Part shown: positions 7,166-15,179 of the stretch, piece after piece
How the letters are laid out: each line of letters begins with the position of its first letter
Position numbering within the stretch: the first letter of the stretch is position 1
Assembly (NCBI RefSeq): GCF_021246445.1
Contig: NZ_JAJQXW010000001.1
Span: forward strand, 620,001 to 684,000
From: Rhabdothermincola salaria
GTDB taxonomy: Bacteria; Actinomycetota; Acidimicrobiia; Acidimicrobiales; Acidimicrobilacustridaceae
Length of the DNA stretch: 64,000 nucleotides
Direction of reading: 5' to 3'
Translations under genes and position numbers: made by a program
The notes under the pieces: model-generated
The model's input: only the letters and a program-made list of their open reading frames with translations
Database searches by the model: none
What the model was told of the DNA's origin: nothing

Positions 7166-9264
7166 CGATGGCGGACGAACCGGTGCTGTCGTCGGTCGAC
7201 CTCGAGCGCGCCTTGGGTCAGTTCCTCGATCGGCTCGAAGCCGGCACGTTGTCGGCGGGTGACGCCACCGTGTTGGGCAAGCGCCTGGGGCGCATCAAGA
7301 CGATGGCCGAGCTCGGTCAAGCGGTGTGCTTCCGGCGGGCGGCGGCGGTGTCGGCGAGGCCGCGTCGAGGCGACGAGGACGGTTCCAAGTGGGTGGCGCG
7401 CCAGATGGGCACCACGCGGGCTCGCGCCGCGGAGCTGCTGACGCTGGTCGACGGGTTGGAGCAGGCGCCGGCCACCAGGGAGAAGCTGGGCGCGGGGCAG
7501 ATCTCCACCGACCAAGCGGTCGAGATCGTGCGCACCACGCAGGTGGCTCCCGAGGCCGAACAAGACATGCTCACCATGGCCGGCGCGGAGTCGGTGGGGG
7601 AGCTGCGCCGGCGGGGCAACCGCATCCGCGCCGCCGCCCCGGGGGCCGAGGACCGGGTGGCTCGCGCCCAGCGCAACCGGTACTTCCGTCACGGCGTCGA
7701 CGGCGAGGAGGGGTGGGGGCAGTGGCGGATGCCGTTGGCGCCGCACTCTGAGTTCGTGGCCCAGATCGAGAGCGGCAAGGACGCCATCTTCCGAAACGCC
7801 CGCCGCCAGGGTCGGCGTGAGAAGCCCGAGGCCTATGGGGCCGACGCGCTCGTGCTGCTCGCCAACGATGCCGCGGCCGCCCGACGGGCTGGCCTCGGCG
7901 GTGGGGCCGGTCCGACCGATGACGCGCCGTCCGACGAGGGTCGGCTGGAGTCCCCGCTGGCGTCGGGCTCGTCGTCGGCGGGACCGCCGCTGGCGTCGGG
8001 CTCGTCGTCGCCGCTGTCCCCTCGACCCACCGTGGGTGGGTCAGCGGGCCCGGTCGGCCCACCCACCGGCGTGGCGTCGGAGCCCACCGACGTCGCCCTT
8101 CCGGGGTTCGGCTCGGACCCCGGGCTCCACTCGAGCGACGACGACGACGAGGGACACCACGGTGCCGACGACGACGGCGAGGGAACCGACGGTGGTGGTA
8201 CCGGTGGACCTGGTGGTCCTTCCGGTGGTGGCGCCGCCGGGGCGGGTGGTTCCGGCCGTTCTCCGGGTGGTGGTGCTGGTGGTTCCGGCCGCGCGGGTGG
8301 CTCCGATCGTTCCTCCGATGATGGCGGTACGTCCCCTGGATCGGTCCGGTCTTGCGATGGTGGCGGAGGTGGCGGCGCCGGTGGACCTGTTGGTTCGTTT
8401 GGTGGCGGCGACTTCGCCGGTGGCCGCGGTGGACCGGGGGTTGCTCGACGCGGAGGTTTCCCGACGGGCGCGGAGGGGGACGTCGACGATGGCTCCCGTG
8501 AGCGTGGCACCGTCCCGTCTGGTGCTGGTGGTCCTTCCCAGGCCGGCGGGCCCTCCGATGACGGCGATCCTCCCCAGGCACGCGCGGTGCGGGCGAAGGT
8601 GGGGGAGTCGACGGTGCGGGTCAGCGCGACCGCTCTTCTGCGGGGTCGCACGCTCGACGCAGAGGTCTGCGAGGTCGTCGGCGTCGGGCCGGTGCCGATC
8701 GGCGAGGTGCGGCGCTGGATGGATGGTGGGGCGTTCGTGGCAGTGGTCGTCAGCGGCGACGATCCCCTCGATGTCCACCTGGCCGCTCGGCTGGGTCGGC
8801 ACCCTCGCTGCTTCCCCGATGGGCGCGACGGAGGTGGCCGCCCGGAGGGTGGCGGGCCTCGCGGTCAGGGCGATCGGTCTCGGCAGCCGGGGGCATCCGG
8901 TCCCCACGCTCACGTCACCGTGGTCGTGCACGCCACCGAGCGCTGGCTCCGACGAGCGGGCCCGCCGGAGCTGAGAGCCGCCGTCGCGGCCAAGGGGGTC
9001 GACCTGCGTGAGCTGGTCCATCGCGGGCGTCGTCCCAACGCCGTGCAGCAGACCGCCCTGGCCTGGATGGCCCCGGAGTGCTGTGTCCTGGGCTGCCCCA
9101 ACCAGGCGAGATTGGAGGCCGACCACATCCGGGAGTGGCGGCTCACCCGCCACACCGTCCTCGACGAGCTCGAGCACCTCTGCACGCTCCATCACCGCCT
9201 CAAGACCCACGACGGCTACCGCCTCGCCCCCGGCCGGGGCAAGCGCCCGCTCCTCCCCCCGTGA
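7162..9264 (+). CDS. DUF222 / HNH endonuclease domain protein (REP13E12 type)
   Basis: 700 residues. The N-terminal 240 residues are the helical DUF222 region (KRLGRIKTMAELGQ, MGTTRARAAELLTLV, TDQAVEIVR). The C-terminus is an HNH nuclease with CCVLGC, ADHIREW and LCTLHHRLKTHDGY (about 636-690). Such proteins are common, often multi-copy, in Actinobacteria; a mobile-element or restriction-like role is suspected but not proven. The middle (about residues 255-470) is a long Ser/Gly/Asp-rich, repeat-built spacer absent from most relatives. The start was chosen at ATG 7162 because of the ATGA overlap with the leader ORF and because DUF222 begins right after it. Upstream sequence in frame is Arg/Trp-rich and not protein-like. 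Confidence 0.82.
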   Translation: MTMADEPVLSSVDLERALGQFLDRLEAGTLSAGDATVLGKRLGRIKTMAELGQAVCFRRAAAVSARPRRGDEDGSKWVARQMGTTRARAAELLTLVDGLEQAPATREKLGAGQISTDQAVEIVRTTQVAPEAEQDMLTMAGAESVGELRRRGNRIRAAAPGAEDRVARAQRNRYFRHGVDGEEGWGQWRMPLAPHSEFVAQIESGKDAIFRNARRQGRREKPEAYGADALVLLANDAAAARRAGLGGGAGPTDDAPSDEGRLESPLASGSSSAGPPLASGSSSPLSPRPTVGGSAGPVGPPTGVASEPTDVALPGFGSDPGLHSSDDDDEGHHGADDDGEGTDGGGTGGPGGPSGGGAAGAGGSGRSPGGGAGGSGRAGGSDRSSDDGGTSPGSVRSCDGGGGGGAGGPVGSFGGGDFAGGRGGPGVARRGGFPTGAEGDVDDGSRERGTVPSGAGGPSQAGGPSDDGDPPQARAVRAKVGESTVRVSATALLRGRTLDAEVCEVVGVGPVPIGEVRRWMDGGAFVAVVVSGDDPLDVHLAARLGRHPRCFPDGRDGGGRPEGGGPRGQGDRSRQPGASGPHAHVTVVVHATERWLRRAGPPELRAAVAAKGVDLRELVHRGRRPNAVQQTALAWMAPECCVLGCPNQARLEADHIREWRLTRHTVLDELEHLCTLHHRLKTHDGYRLAPGRGKRPLLPP

Positions 9265-9458
9265 CCTCGCCGGGCTCGAGGTTCTGGCCCAGCTTCACGC
9301 GCGGCATCGGACGGCTGCGCCAGTGGTGTGGCGGCGCGACGGCGTCGATGGCCGACCGGCGGCCCTCAAGGAGGTCTACGAGGCCCCGTGCTGACGGTCG
9401 CCGAGGTGGCGCCTGGACGTCGTTGCCCGTAGGGGCGCATTGGTGCGACGATTTGGGC

Positions 9459-10448
9459 TTGAGCACGTTCGAGGGGTCGTTGCTGGGGGCGTTCGCGAAT
9501 GCCGAGTCGTTCGCTGCCTACGTCTTCGACCCGGAGTCTCTGGCGATCGTCGAGGCGAACCCGGCGGCGGCGGCGTTCTACGGCTACCCGCTCGAGCAGC
9601 TCCTCACGCTGAGCGTCGACCAGCTCGTGGCCACCTCGGCGTGGGACGTCGCCCACCGGGCCATCGAGGCGGTCGACGACCCCGACCGCGACAACCTCCA
9701 CGTCCACGCCGACGGGAGCCCCATCCCGGTGTGGGTGCACGCCTTCAACGTGACCGTCGACGGCCGGGTGTTGCGCTGCATCCACGTCGAGGACCTCACC
9801 AAGTTGATGAGCGCCCGGGTGTACGCCGAACAGCAGCTGCGAACCATCGTGCAGACCGTCGGCTCGGTGGTGCGTCGACGCGACCCCTACACCGACCGCC
9901 ACCAGATGCGCGTCGCCGACCTCGCCGGCCTGATCGCACGGGAGCTCGGGCTCTCCACCGACGAAGAGGCAGGCGTGGTCACCGGGGCGATGATCCACGA
10001 CATCGGCAAGATCGGCGTGCCCAGCGAGATCCTCACCTATCCCGGCATCCTCGGCAGCACCGAGATGGCGCTGGTGCGCACCCACCCCCAGGTCGGCCAC
10101 GACCTGATCACCGGTACGGAGTTCCCCTGGCCGGTCGACGAGATGATCCTGCAGCACCACGAACGCATCGACGGATCGGGCTACCCGAACCAGCTGAAGG
10201 GCGACGCCATGCTGCCCGAAGCGCGGATCATCGCCGTCGCCGACGTGGCCGAGGCGATGGCCTCACACCGTCCCTACCGGCCCGCGCACCCTCTGGCCGT
10301 CGCCCTGCACGAGCTCGAGCAGGGCGCCGACACCCGCTACGACCCCGAGGTCGTGGACGCCGCCCTGGCGGTGCTGACCCGCCCGGGGATCAGGCTGCGA
10401 CCCCCGGCCTACGGCCATCCTCACGTCGACGAGGCCCGCGACATCTGA
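9459..10448 (+). CDS. PAS-HD-GYP domain protein, probable c-di-GMP phosphodiesterase
   Basis: About 329 residues. No ATG or GTG fits, so the start is taken at TTG 9459 (reading LSTFEGSL); TTG 9423 is the alternative. A PAS sensor domain covers roughly residues 5-115 (SLAIVEANPAAAAFYGYP, VWVHAFNVTVDGR). An HD-GYP domain follows from about 125 to 310: MIHDIGKIG (HD at 180-181), the HHER pair (about 233) and GSGYP (240-243), all metal or substrate positions of active enzymes. HD-GYP proteins hydrolyse cyclic di-GMP to pGpG or GMP. The PAS probably senses a small ligand or redox state. It is likely cytoplasmic, as no membrane segment is seen. It stands alone, followed by a duplicated stretch before the next gene. 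Confidence 0.85.
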   Translation: MSTFEGSLLGAFANAESFAAYVFDPESLAIVEANPAAAAFYGYPLEQLLTLSVDQLVATSAWDVAHRAIEAVDDPDRDNLHVHADGSPIPVWVHAFNVTVDGRVLRCIHVEDLTKLMSARVYAEQQLRTIVQTVGSVVRRRDPYTDRHQMRVADLAGLIARELGLSTDEEAGVVTGAMIHDIGKIGVPSEILTYPGILGSTEMALVRTHPQVGHDLITGTEFPWPVDEMILQHHERIDGSGYPNQLKGDAMLPEARIIAVADVAEAMASHRPYRPAHPLAVALHELEQGADTRYDPEVVDAALAVLTRPGIRLRPPAYGHPHVDEARDI

Positions 10449-10561
10449 CACCCGGTCTCGGCGTCGACGACGCCGCCCCGCGCGGGGCCGAAGGGGCCCT
10501 CACCCGGTCGGGGTGTCCGGGTCCTGGGAGCACGGCGCGACGGTGTCGCCCCACGACAGCC

Positions 10562-10717
10562 GGGCCTCCGCCTCCCCTCCCGCCGGTCGGGTGGCTCGCT
10601 GCTGGTGAGATGGCGAACGGCGGCGGGCAGGGCCTCGACGAGGGCCGGGCCTCCACGTCTCTTCGCCGGTCGGGTGGCTGCTGTACTGGTGAGATGGCGA
10701 ACGGCGGCGGGCAGGGC
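10562..10717 (+). repeat. Tandem duplication (period 84-85 bp) of the GT8 translation start region
   Basis: Two copies of about 72 bp, at 10562-10632 and 10647-10717, share GGTCGGGTGGCT and an identical run ending GCGGCGGGCAGGGC. Each copy holds an ATG with the same sequence around it (10610 and 10694). The spacing of the two ATGs is 84 bases, so both are in the same frame and the upstream ATG would add 28 residues to the glycosyltransferase. Confidence 0.85.
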
Positions 10718-11623
10718 ATCCACGTGGTGACGGCGGCCGACGAGGCCTTCGTGGCGCCGCTCGCCGTGCTGCTGCAGAGCCTGGCCGACACCGCCGACGA
10801 CCAGGGCGTGGAGGTGACCGTGCTCACCTCCGAGGTGGACCCCGTCGAGCCGCAGGCGCTGCTCGCGCCTCGGTCGGCGCCGCGCCTCGAGGTGCGGCCG
10901 CTGCCGGTGCCGGACGCGGCTGTCGACGGCGTGCACCTCCCCAGGTACCTCGGTCGGCCGTCGGCCTGGCGGCTGCTCATGGGCTCGCTGCTGCCACCTG
11001 AGGTGGGCCGGGTGATCTACCTCGACGCCGACACCATGGTGCGCCGCTCCCTCTCGGATCTGGCCGATGTCGATCTCGGCGGCACCACCCTGGCGGCGGT
11101 GCGTGACCCGGTCCTGCCCTGGTTCGGGGCGCCCGGCGCCATCGCCTGGGACGAGCTCGGTCTCGATCCCGCCACCCCCTACTTCAACTCCGGCGTGCTC
11201 GTCATCGACCTCGACCGCTGGCGCACCGACCACGTGGGGGAGCGAGCCCTCGACCTGGTGCGCCGCCACCGGCTCTCCTACGGCGACCAGTGCGGGCTGA
11301 ACCTCACCCTCGACGGGGCGTGGACGCCGCTGCCCCCGTGCTGGAACGTGCAGGCCGGGCACCTCGGCCGGCGCGACACGCTGGGCTGGGTGGCCGAGCC
11401 CGCCGACGAGCTCGAGGCCGCCCGCACCGACCCCGCCCTGGTGCACTTCAACGAGTCCCACTTCGGCCGTCCGTGGGCCGCGATCAGCACCCACCCCTAC
11501 GTCGCGGAGTGGCTCGACGTGCTGGCCTCGTCCGGGCTGACCGAGTGGGCCCCTCCGCCCCCGCCCCGGCGGCGTCCCCCCGGCCGCTTCCGCCGCGCCG
11601 CCGGCGTCCTGCGCCACGGCTGA
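10694..11623 (+). CDS. Glycosyltransferase family 8 (GT-A fold)
   Basis: 309 residues from ATG 10694; an in-frame duplicated start at 10610 would make it 28 residues longer. The GT8 features are present: N-terminal IHVVTAADEAFVAPLAVLLQ, the PSAWRLLMGSLLP helix, the metal-binding DxD in YLDADT (Asp111, Asp113), YFNSGVLVIDL and the closing FNESHFGRPW. The family transfers glucose or galactose from nucleotide sugars, typically to lipopolysaccharide-like or exopolysaccharide acceptors, or initiates glycogen. The next gene encodes a GT-C membrane protein, so a role in cell-surface glycan is plausible. Donor and acceptor cannot be told. The Pro/Arg-rich tail (last 30 residues) is not part of the fold. 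Confidence 0.85.
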   Translation: MANGGGQGIHVVTAADEAFVAPLAVLLQSLADTADDQGVEVTVLTSEVDPVEPQALLAPRSAPRLEVRPLPVPDAAVDGVHLPRYLGRPSAWRLLMGSLLPPEVGRVIYLDADTMVRRSLSDLADVDLGGTTLAAVRDPVLPWFGAPGAIAWDELGLDPATPYFNSGVLVIDLDRWRTDHVGERALDLVRRHRLSYGDQCGLNLTLDGAWTPLPPCWNVQAGHLGRRDTLGWVAEPADELEAARTDPALVHFNESHFGRPWAAISTHPYVAEWLDVLASSGLTEWAPPPPPRRRPPGRFRRAAGVLRHG

Positions 11624-11822
11624 GGTGGGTCCTCGGTTCGTGTCTCTTGCTGGCGGCGGTGAACGGCGGGGTGTTGCGCCACGGCTGAGGTGGGTCTTCG
11701 GTTCGTGGTTCTGGTGGGGCGGCGGGGGTGGCGGGCGGGTGGTGTCGTGGTTGAGGTGGGTGCTCGGTTCGTGTCTCTGGTGGGGCGGCGGCTGGTGGCG
11801 AGGGGGTTGCGCCACGGCTGAA
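11610..11822 (+). repeat. Diverged tandem repeat (period about 65-68 bp) starting in the GT8 stop region
   Basis: TGCGCCACGGCTGAGGTGGG, which contains the GT8 stop codon at 11621, recurs at 11675 and, partly changed, at 11743 (GTCGTGGTTGAGGTGGG) and about 11809 (GCGCCACGGCTGAAG). Each unit carries TGAGGTGGGT and a GGTTCGTG segment. The copies fill most of the 335-bp gap before the next gene, which otherwise holds nothing recognisable. Confidence 0.8.
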
Positions 11823-11958
11823 GCCGGTGACCGGCCCGCACGCTCCGGGTGAACTCGAGGTCCCGTGGCCGGGGCGCGGCGGGGGCCGGAGTGGCAGCCG
11901 TCTCGCGTGGCCGCCCGACGGTGACTCGGAGGGGTGCTGGCCGTGATAGGAGAGCGGG

Positions 11959-13719
11959 GTGGCGGCGAAGGGCGTGGACGAGAAGGCCCGGTGGTCATCG
12001 CCGGTCTGGTTGGCTGCCGTCGTCGTGGTGGCGGTGGGGATGGCCGCGGTCGTGGCCTTCGCGACGCCGGCCGGCCAGCCCTACGACGAGCCCTCGCACT
12101 GGGACACCGTGGCCTTCTACGGGGCGGAGCACCGGCTGCCCGAGCTCGGGCGCCCCGGCGTCACCTACCAGGCCCAGATGGGACCGGTGTTCTACGGCGT
12201 CGGCGGCGCGGTGCTGTGGGCGATGGGCGCCGACGTCACCAATGAGCGTGGCTTCTCCGCGGTGCGCCTCCTCAGCGTCGCCCTCGTGGCGGCCGTGGTG
12301 GTGCTCACCCACCGCCTCGCCCGCCGCCTGGTGCCGGGACGTGAAGGGGTGGCGCTGGCGTCCGCCGCGTTCATGGGCCTCACCCCGACCGTCACGCTGT
12401 TCTCGGGATCGGTGCAGAACGACACCGCCGCGCTGGTGGCGGCCCTGGCCGCGGCCGTGCTGGCCTCCGGGTTGCTCGCCCGCCTGGGCGACGCGTCGGT
12501 CAGGCCGTACGTGCCGGCTGGGGGGCCGGCCTCGGCGGTGGGGGATGGGTCGCCGACGGGGCGGGGCGAGCCGGCACCGGCGGTCGTGTCGGGACAGGGA
12601 CGGGCGTCGGCCGCGTCGGCTGACGAGGGTGGGTCGGTTGCTGCGTCCGGGGTCGGTCGGGGGTTCGGGGCGGCCGGGGCCGCGGGTGGCGCGTCGGCTG
12701 ACGAGGGTGGATCGGGGGAGGGGCCGGCGTCGGCTGGATCGGCTGGCGAGGGTGGGTCGGTTGACGAGGGTGGGACGGGGAGGACCGGAGCGACCGAGGA
12801 CTGGTGGCGCTGGATCGCCCTCGGGGCGGTCATCGGGGTGGCCGTGCTCACCAAGGTGCAGACCCTCGCGCTGGTGCCGGCCGTGGTCGTCGGCGCTCTG
12901 ATGGTGCCCGCGGCCAACCGGCGTCGGGCCCTGGTCGGGGCGGGCGTGGCGCTGCTGGCCGCCGCGGTCGTGAGCGGATGGTGGTTCCTGCGCAACCTGG
13001 CCGTCTACGGCGACCCGACCGGGCGCAGCGCCATCGAACGCTCCGGCGAGACGTTCGACCCGCTGCCGCTCGCCGGCCTGGGCGACGTGGCTTCGTGGGT
13101 GCGGTCGCTCATCAGCGCGGTGTGGGTGCCCACCGAGTACCACCGCAACGCCTACGAGGCGCCGCTCGTGCTGCGCGGCGCGGCCGTGGCCGCCACCGTG
13201 GCGGTCGTGGCCCTGGTGGTGTGGTGGCTGGCGACCCGGTGGAGGGGGCGAGGATCCCACCCGGCCACCTCCACCTCCACCTCCACCTTCCCGTCGTCGT
13301 CGACGCCGGCGCACTCGTCCCTCCCGCCGGACGTGGCGTCGAGGGAGGCACCCCTGGCGTCGTCGGCGGAGCCGCCGGAACCGGACACAGGACGACGACG
13401 GTCACCGGATCCAGGGTGGGCGCGATCCCGGCCGCGGGTGCGGCCGGAGGTGGCGTTCGCCTGGGCGTGGGCCACGATCACGTTCGTCGCCTACGTGGTG
13501 ATCGCCTTCGGCATGTCGTCGCTGGGCCCCCGCGCCGTGTACGTGGCTGCAGCCCCGATCGTGATCGGCGTGGCCGCCCTCGTGGACCGACTGCTGCCGA
13601 ACCCGCTGTCCCGGATCGTGGCCGTGGGCACCCTCGGCTTCGCGCTGGGGGTCGACATCTGGTTGGCCGTGCAGGCATCCAGGATCCCCGAACAGGTCTT
13701 CTGGATCCCCCTCACCTGA
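11959..13719 (+). CDS. Polytopic membrane protein of the GT-C glycosyltransferase type (DUF2142-like)
   Basis: 586 residues from GTG 11959, with AGGAGAG 5 bases upstream. It has about 10 hydrophobic segments, beginning with VWLAAVVVVAVGMAAVV. The first outside loop carries an acidic pair and His (PYDEPSHWD, about 36-44) followed by GVTYQAQMGPVFYGV, the pattern seen where GT-C enzymes and DUF2142 proteins bind polyprenyl-phosphate sugars. A hydrophilic insert at about 182-275 is built from repeats of S-A-D-E-G-G-S type and splits the membrane domain. A second insert at about 430-490 is Ser/Pro-rich. Together with the GT8 upstream it may assemble a surface glycan. The substrate is unknown, and the assignment to a precise family is moderate. 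Confidence 0.65.
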   Translation: MAAKGVDEKARWSSPVWLAAVVVVAVGMAAVVAFATPAGQPYDEPSHWDTVAFYGAEHRLPELGRPGVTYQAQMGPVFYGVGGAVLWAMGADVTNERGFSAVRLLSVALVAAVVVLTHRLARRLVPGREGVALASAAFMGLTPTVTLFSGSVQNDTAALVAALAAAVLASGLLARLGDASVRPYVPAGGPASAVGDGSPTGRGEPAPAVVSGQGRASAASADEGGSVAASGVGRGFGAAGAAGGASADEGGSGEGPASAGSAGEGGSVDEGGTGRTGATEDWWRWIALGAVIGVAVLTKVQTLALVPAVVVGALMVPAANRRRALVGAGVALLAAAVVSGWWFLRNLAVYGDPTGRSAIERSGETFDPLPLAGLGDVASWVRSLISAVWVPTEYHRNAYEAPLVLRGAAVAATVAVVALVVWWLATRWRGRGSHPATSTSTSTFPSSSTPAHSSLPPDVASREAPLASSAEPPEPDTGRRRSPDPGWARSRPRVRPEVAFAWAWATITFVAYVVIAFGMSSLGPRAVYVAAAPIVIGVAALVDRLLPNPLSRIVAVGTLGFALGVDIWLAVQASRIPEQVFWIPLT

Positions 13720-13891
13720 CATCGGTCGGTGGACGCCAGCGGCCCCACCGCGAGACGGGCGGCCTGCGGTCCACACGCGTGCTCCGGCGGAGGACCGGAG
13801 ACGGACGATGCTTCCCATCTCGGCGGCCGGTCGGTTGCTACGGTGGCCGGACCCGGCGAGGGCGCGTCTCGCCGCGGACGAAGGGATCTCG

Positions 13892-14893
13892 ATGCGATCT
13901 GGAACCGTGTCCAAGCTCGCCGTCACGGGCGTCTCCGTGACCGCTCTCGGGCTGTTCGGCTTCGCCGGACCAGCCGGTGGTCAGGAGGGCGGCACCGCCT
14001 ACGCCTTCACCGGCGAGACGCAGAGCTACACCATCCCCGACGGGGTGTGCGCCATCCGCGTCGAGCTCTCCGGCGGCAACGGCGACGACCTCGCCGGCAC
14101 GGCGCCCGCCTCGCCCGGCGTGGGCGGGGCGATCGCGGCGACGCTCGAGGTCAACCCCGGCGACGTGTACACCGTGGTCGTCGGCGGCGCCGGACAGGGC
14201 GCCGACGGTGGTTGGGGCGGCATGGCCCCGGGTGGCGACGGAGGTCTTCGCGAGACCGGTATCAGCTCGTTCGGCACGGGTGGGGGCGGCGGCAGCTACC
14301 TCGCGTTCGGTTCGACGGTGCGGATCGCCGCCGGCGGTGGTGGTGGCGCCGGCGCCAACGTCGGTGACGGCGGCGACGGGGCCATCGGCGCCGCCGCCGG
14401 TGATGACGGCGGCACCCCCGGGAACACGTTCGCCGGCGGGGCCGGCACGGGCGCCACGCAATCCGGCGTCGGTCTCGGCGGCGAGCCCGGCGACGGGGTC
14501 GGCGCCGACCCCGGTCAGGACGGCTCCGCGATGGTCGGCGGCAACGGCGGCGATGTCACCGCGCCGACCGCCGGTCCCGGTGGTGGCGGCGGCGGCGGTT
14601 GGTTCGGTGCCGGCGGTGGCGGCGGCGCCACCGTCAGCAGCAGCGGTGGTGGCGGTGGCGGCGGGAGCTCCTCGGTGGACGCTTCCGGGGTCGATGTGGC
14701 GGCCGGCTCGCTCGGCCAGGACGGCGACGGCAACGGCCAGGCCCTGATCACCCCGGCCGCCGATTGCGTCGACCCGACCACCTCCACCTCCACTTCCACC
14801 CCGACCACGACGACGTCCCCGAGCACGACCGCCACCCCCACCACCAGCACCGGCGCCCAGCCGGCGGTGGTGACCCCCCGCTTCACCGGGTAG
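13892..14893 (+). CDS. Secreted Gly-rich protein with Thr/Ser linker and C-terminal VTPRFTG
   Basis: 333 residues. A signal peptide is visible (LAVTGVSVTALGLFGFAGPAGG, about residues 8-29, charged start). Next comes a short beta-rich part with TQSYTIPDGVCAIRVELSGG, a pattern common in Gly-rich surface proteins of Actinobacteria. A region of about 200 residues very rich in Gly follows, with repeated VVGGAGQGADGG-like motifs. A Thr/Ser/Pro linker of about 30 residues ends in the last seven residues VTPRFTG. The same seven residues end the unrelated secreted protease at 58397-59470. There is no membrane anchor or LPxTG after the linker. The function is unknown; a structural or surface role is likely. 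Confidence 0.7.
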   Translation: MRSGTVSKLAVTGVSVTALGLFGFAGPAGGQEGGTAYAFTGETQSYTIPDGVCAIRVELSGGNGDDLAGTAPASPGVGGAIAATLEVNPGDVYTVVVGGAGQGADGGWGGMAPGGDGGLRETGISSFGTGGGGGSYLAFGSTVRIAAGGGGGAGANVGDGGDGAIGAAAGDDGGTPGNTFAGGAGTGATQSGVGLGGEPGDGVGADPGQDGSAMVGGNGGDVTAPTAGPGGGGGGGWFGAGGGGGATVSSSGGGGGGGSSSVDASGVDVAAGSLGQDGDGNGQALITPAADCVDPTTSTSTSTPTTTTSPSTTATPTTSTGAQPAVVTPRFTG

Positions 14894-15179
14894 CCACCGC
14901 TCCGGTAGGGCGCTCCCAGTCGCTTCTCCGGACCCGAGTGGCCGCCATGGAGCGGGGACCACGATCCGGGCGACGGCCGGAGAGCGCCTCCGGTCGGCGG
15001 AGCACCGGGTCGGTGTCCGACATCGCCGGGTGCACCGACGATGAGCGCTGGGGTGCCCCGCATCGCTCGACCACAGCGACCGGCTGGAGGGTCGGATCCG
15101 ACGCGCCGCGGTCGACCACGACGGGGTGCGTGGCCACCCCGGCTCGGTCCGACCGGATGGGCGCCGGGGCGGGTGAGCC

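Noticed and set aside
10421-11998. A 525-codon minus-strand frame with repeats of PPPHQ/HEPSTHL type
   Set aside because: It is the antisense of GT8 and its 3' repeat array; the repeats are the DNA repeats translated.
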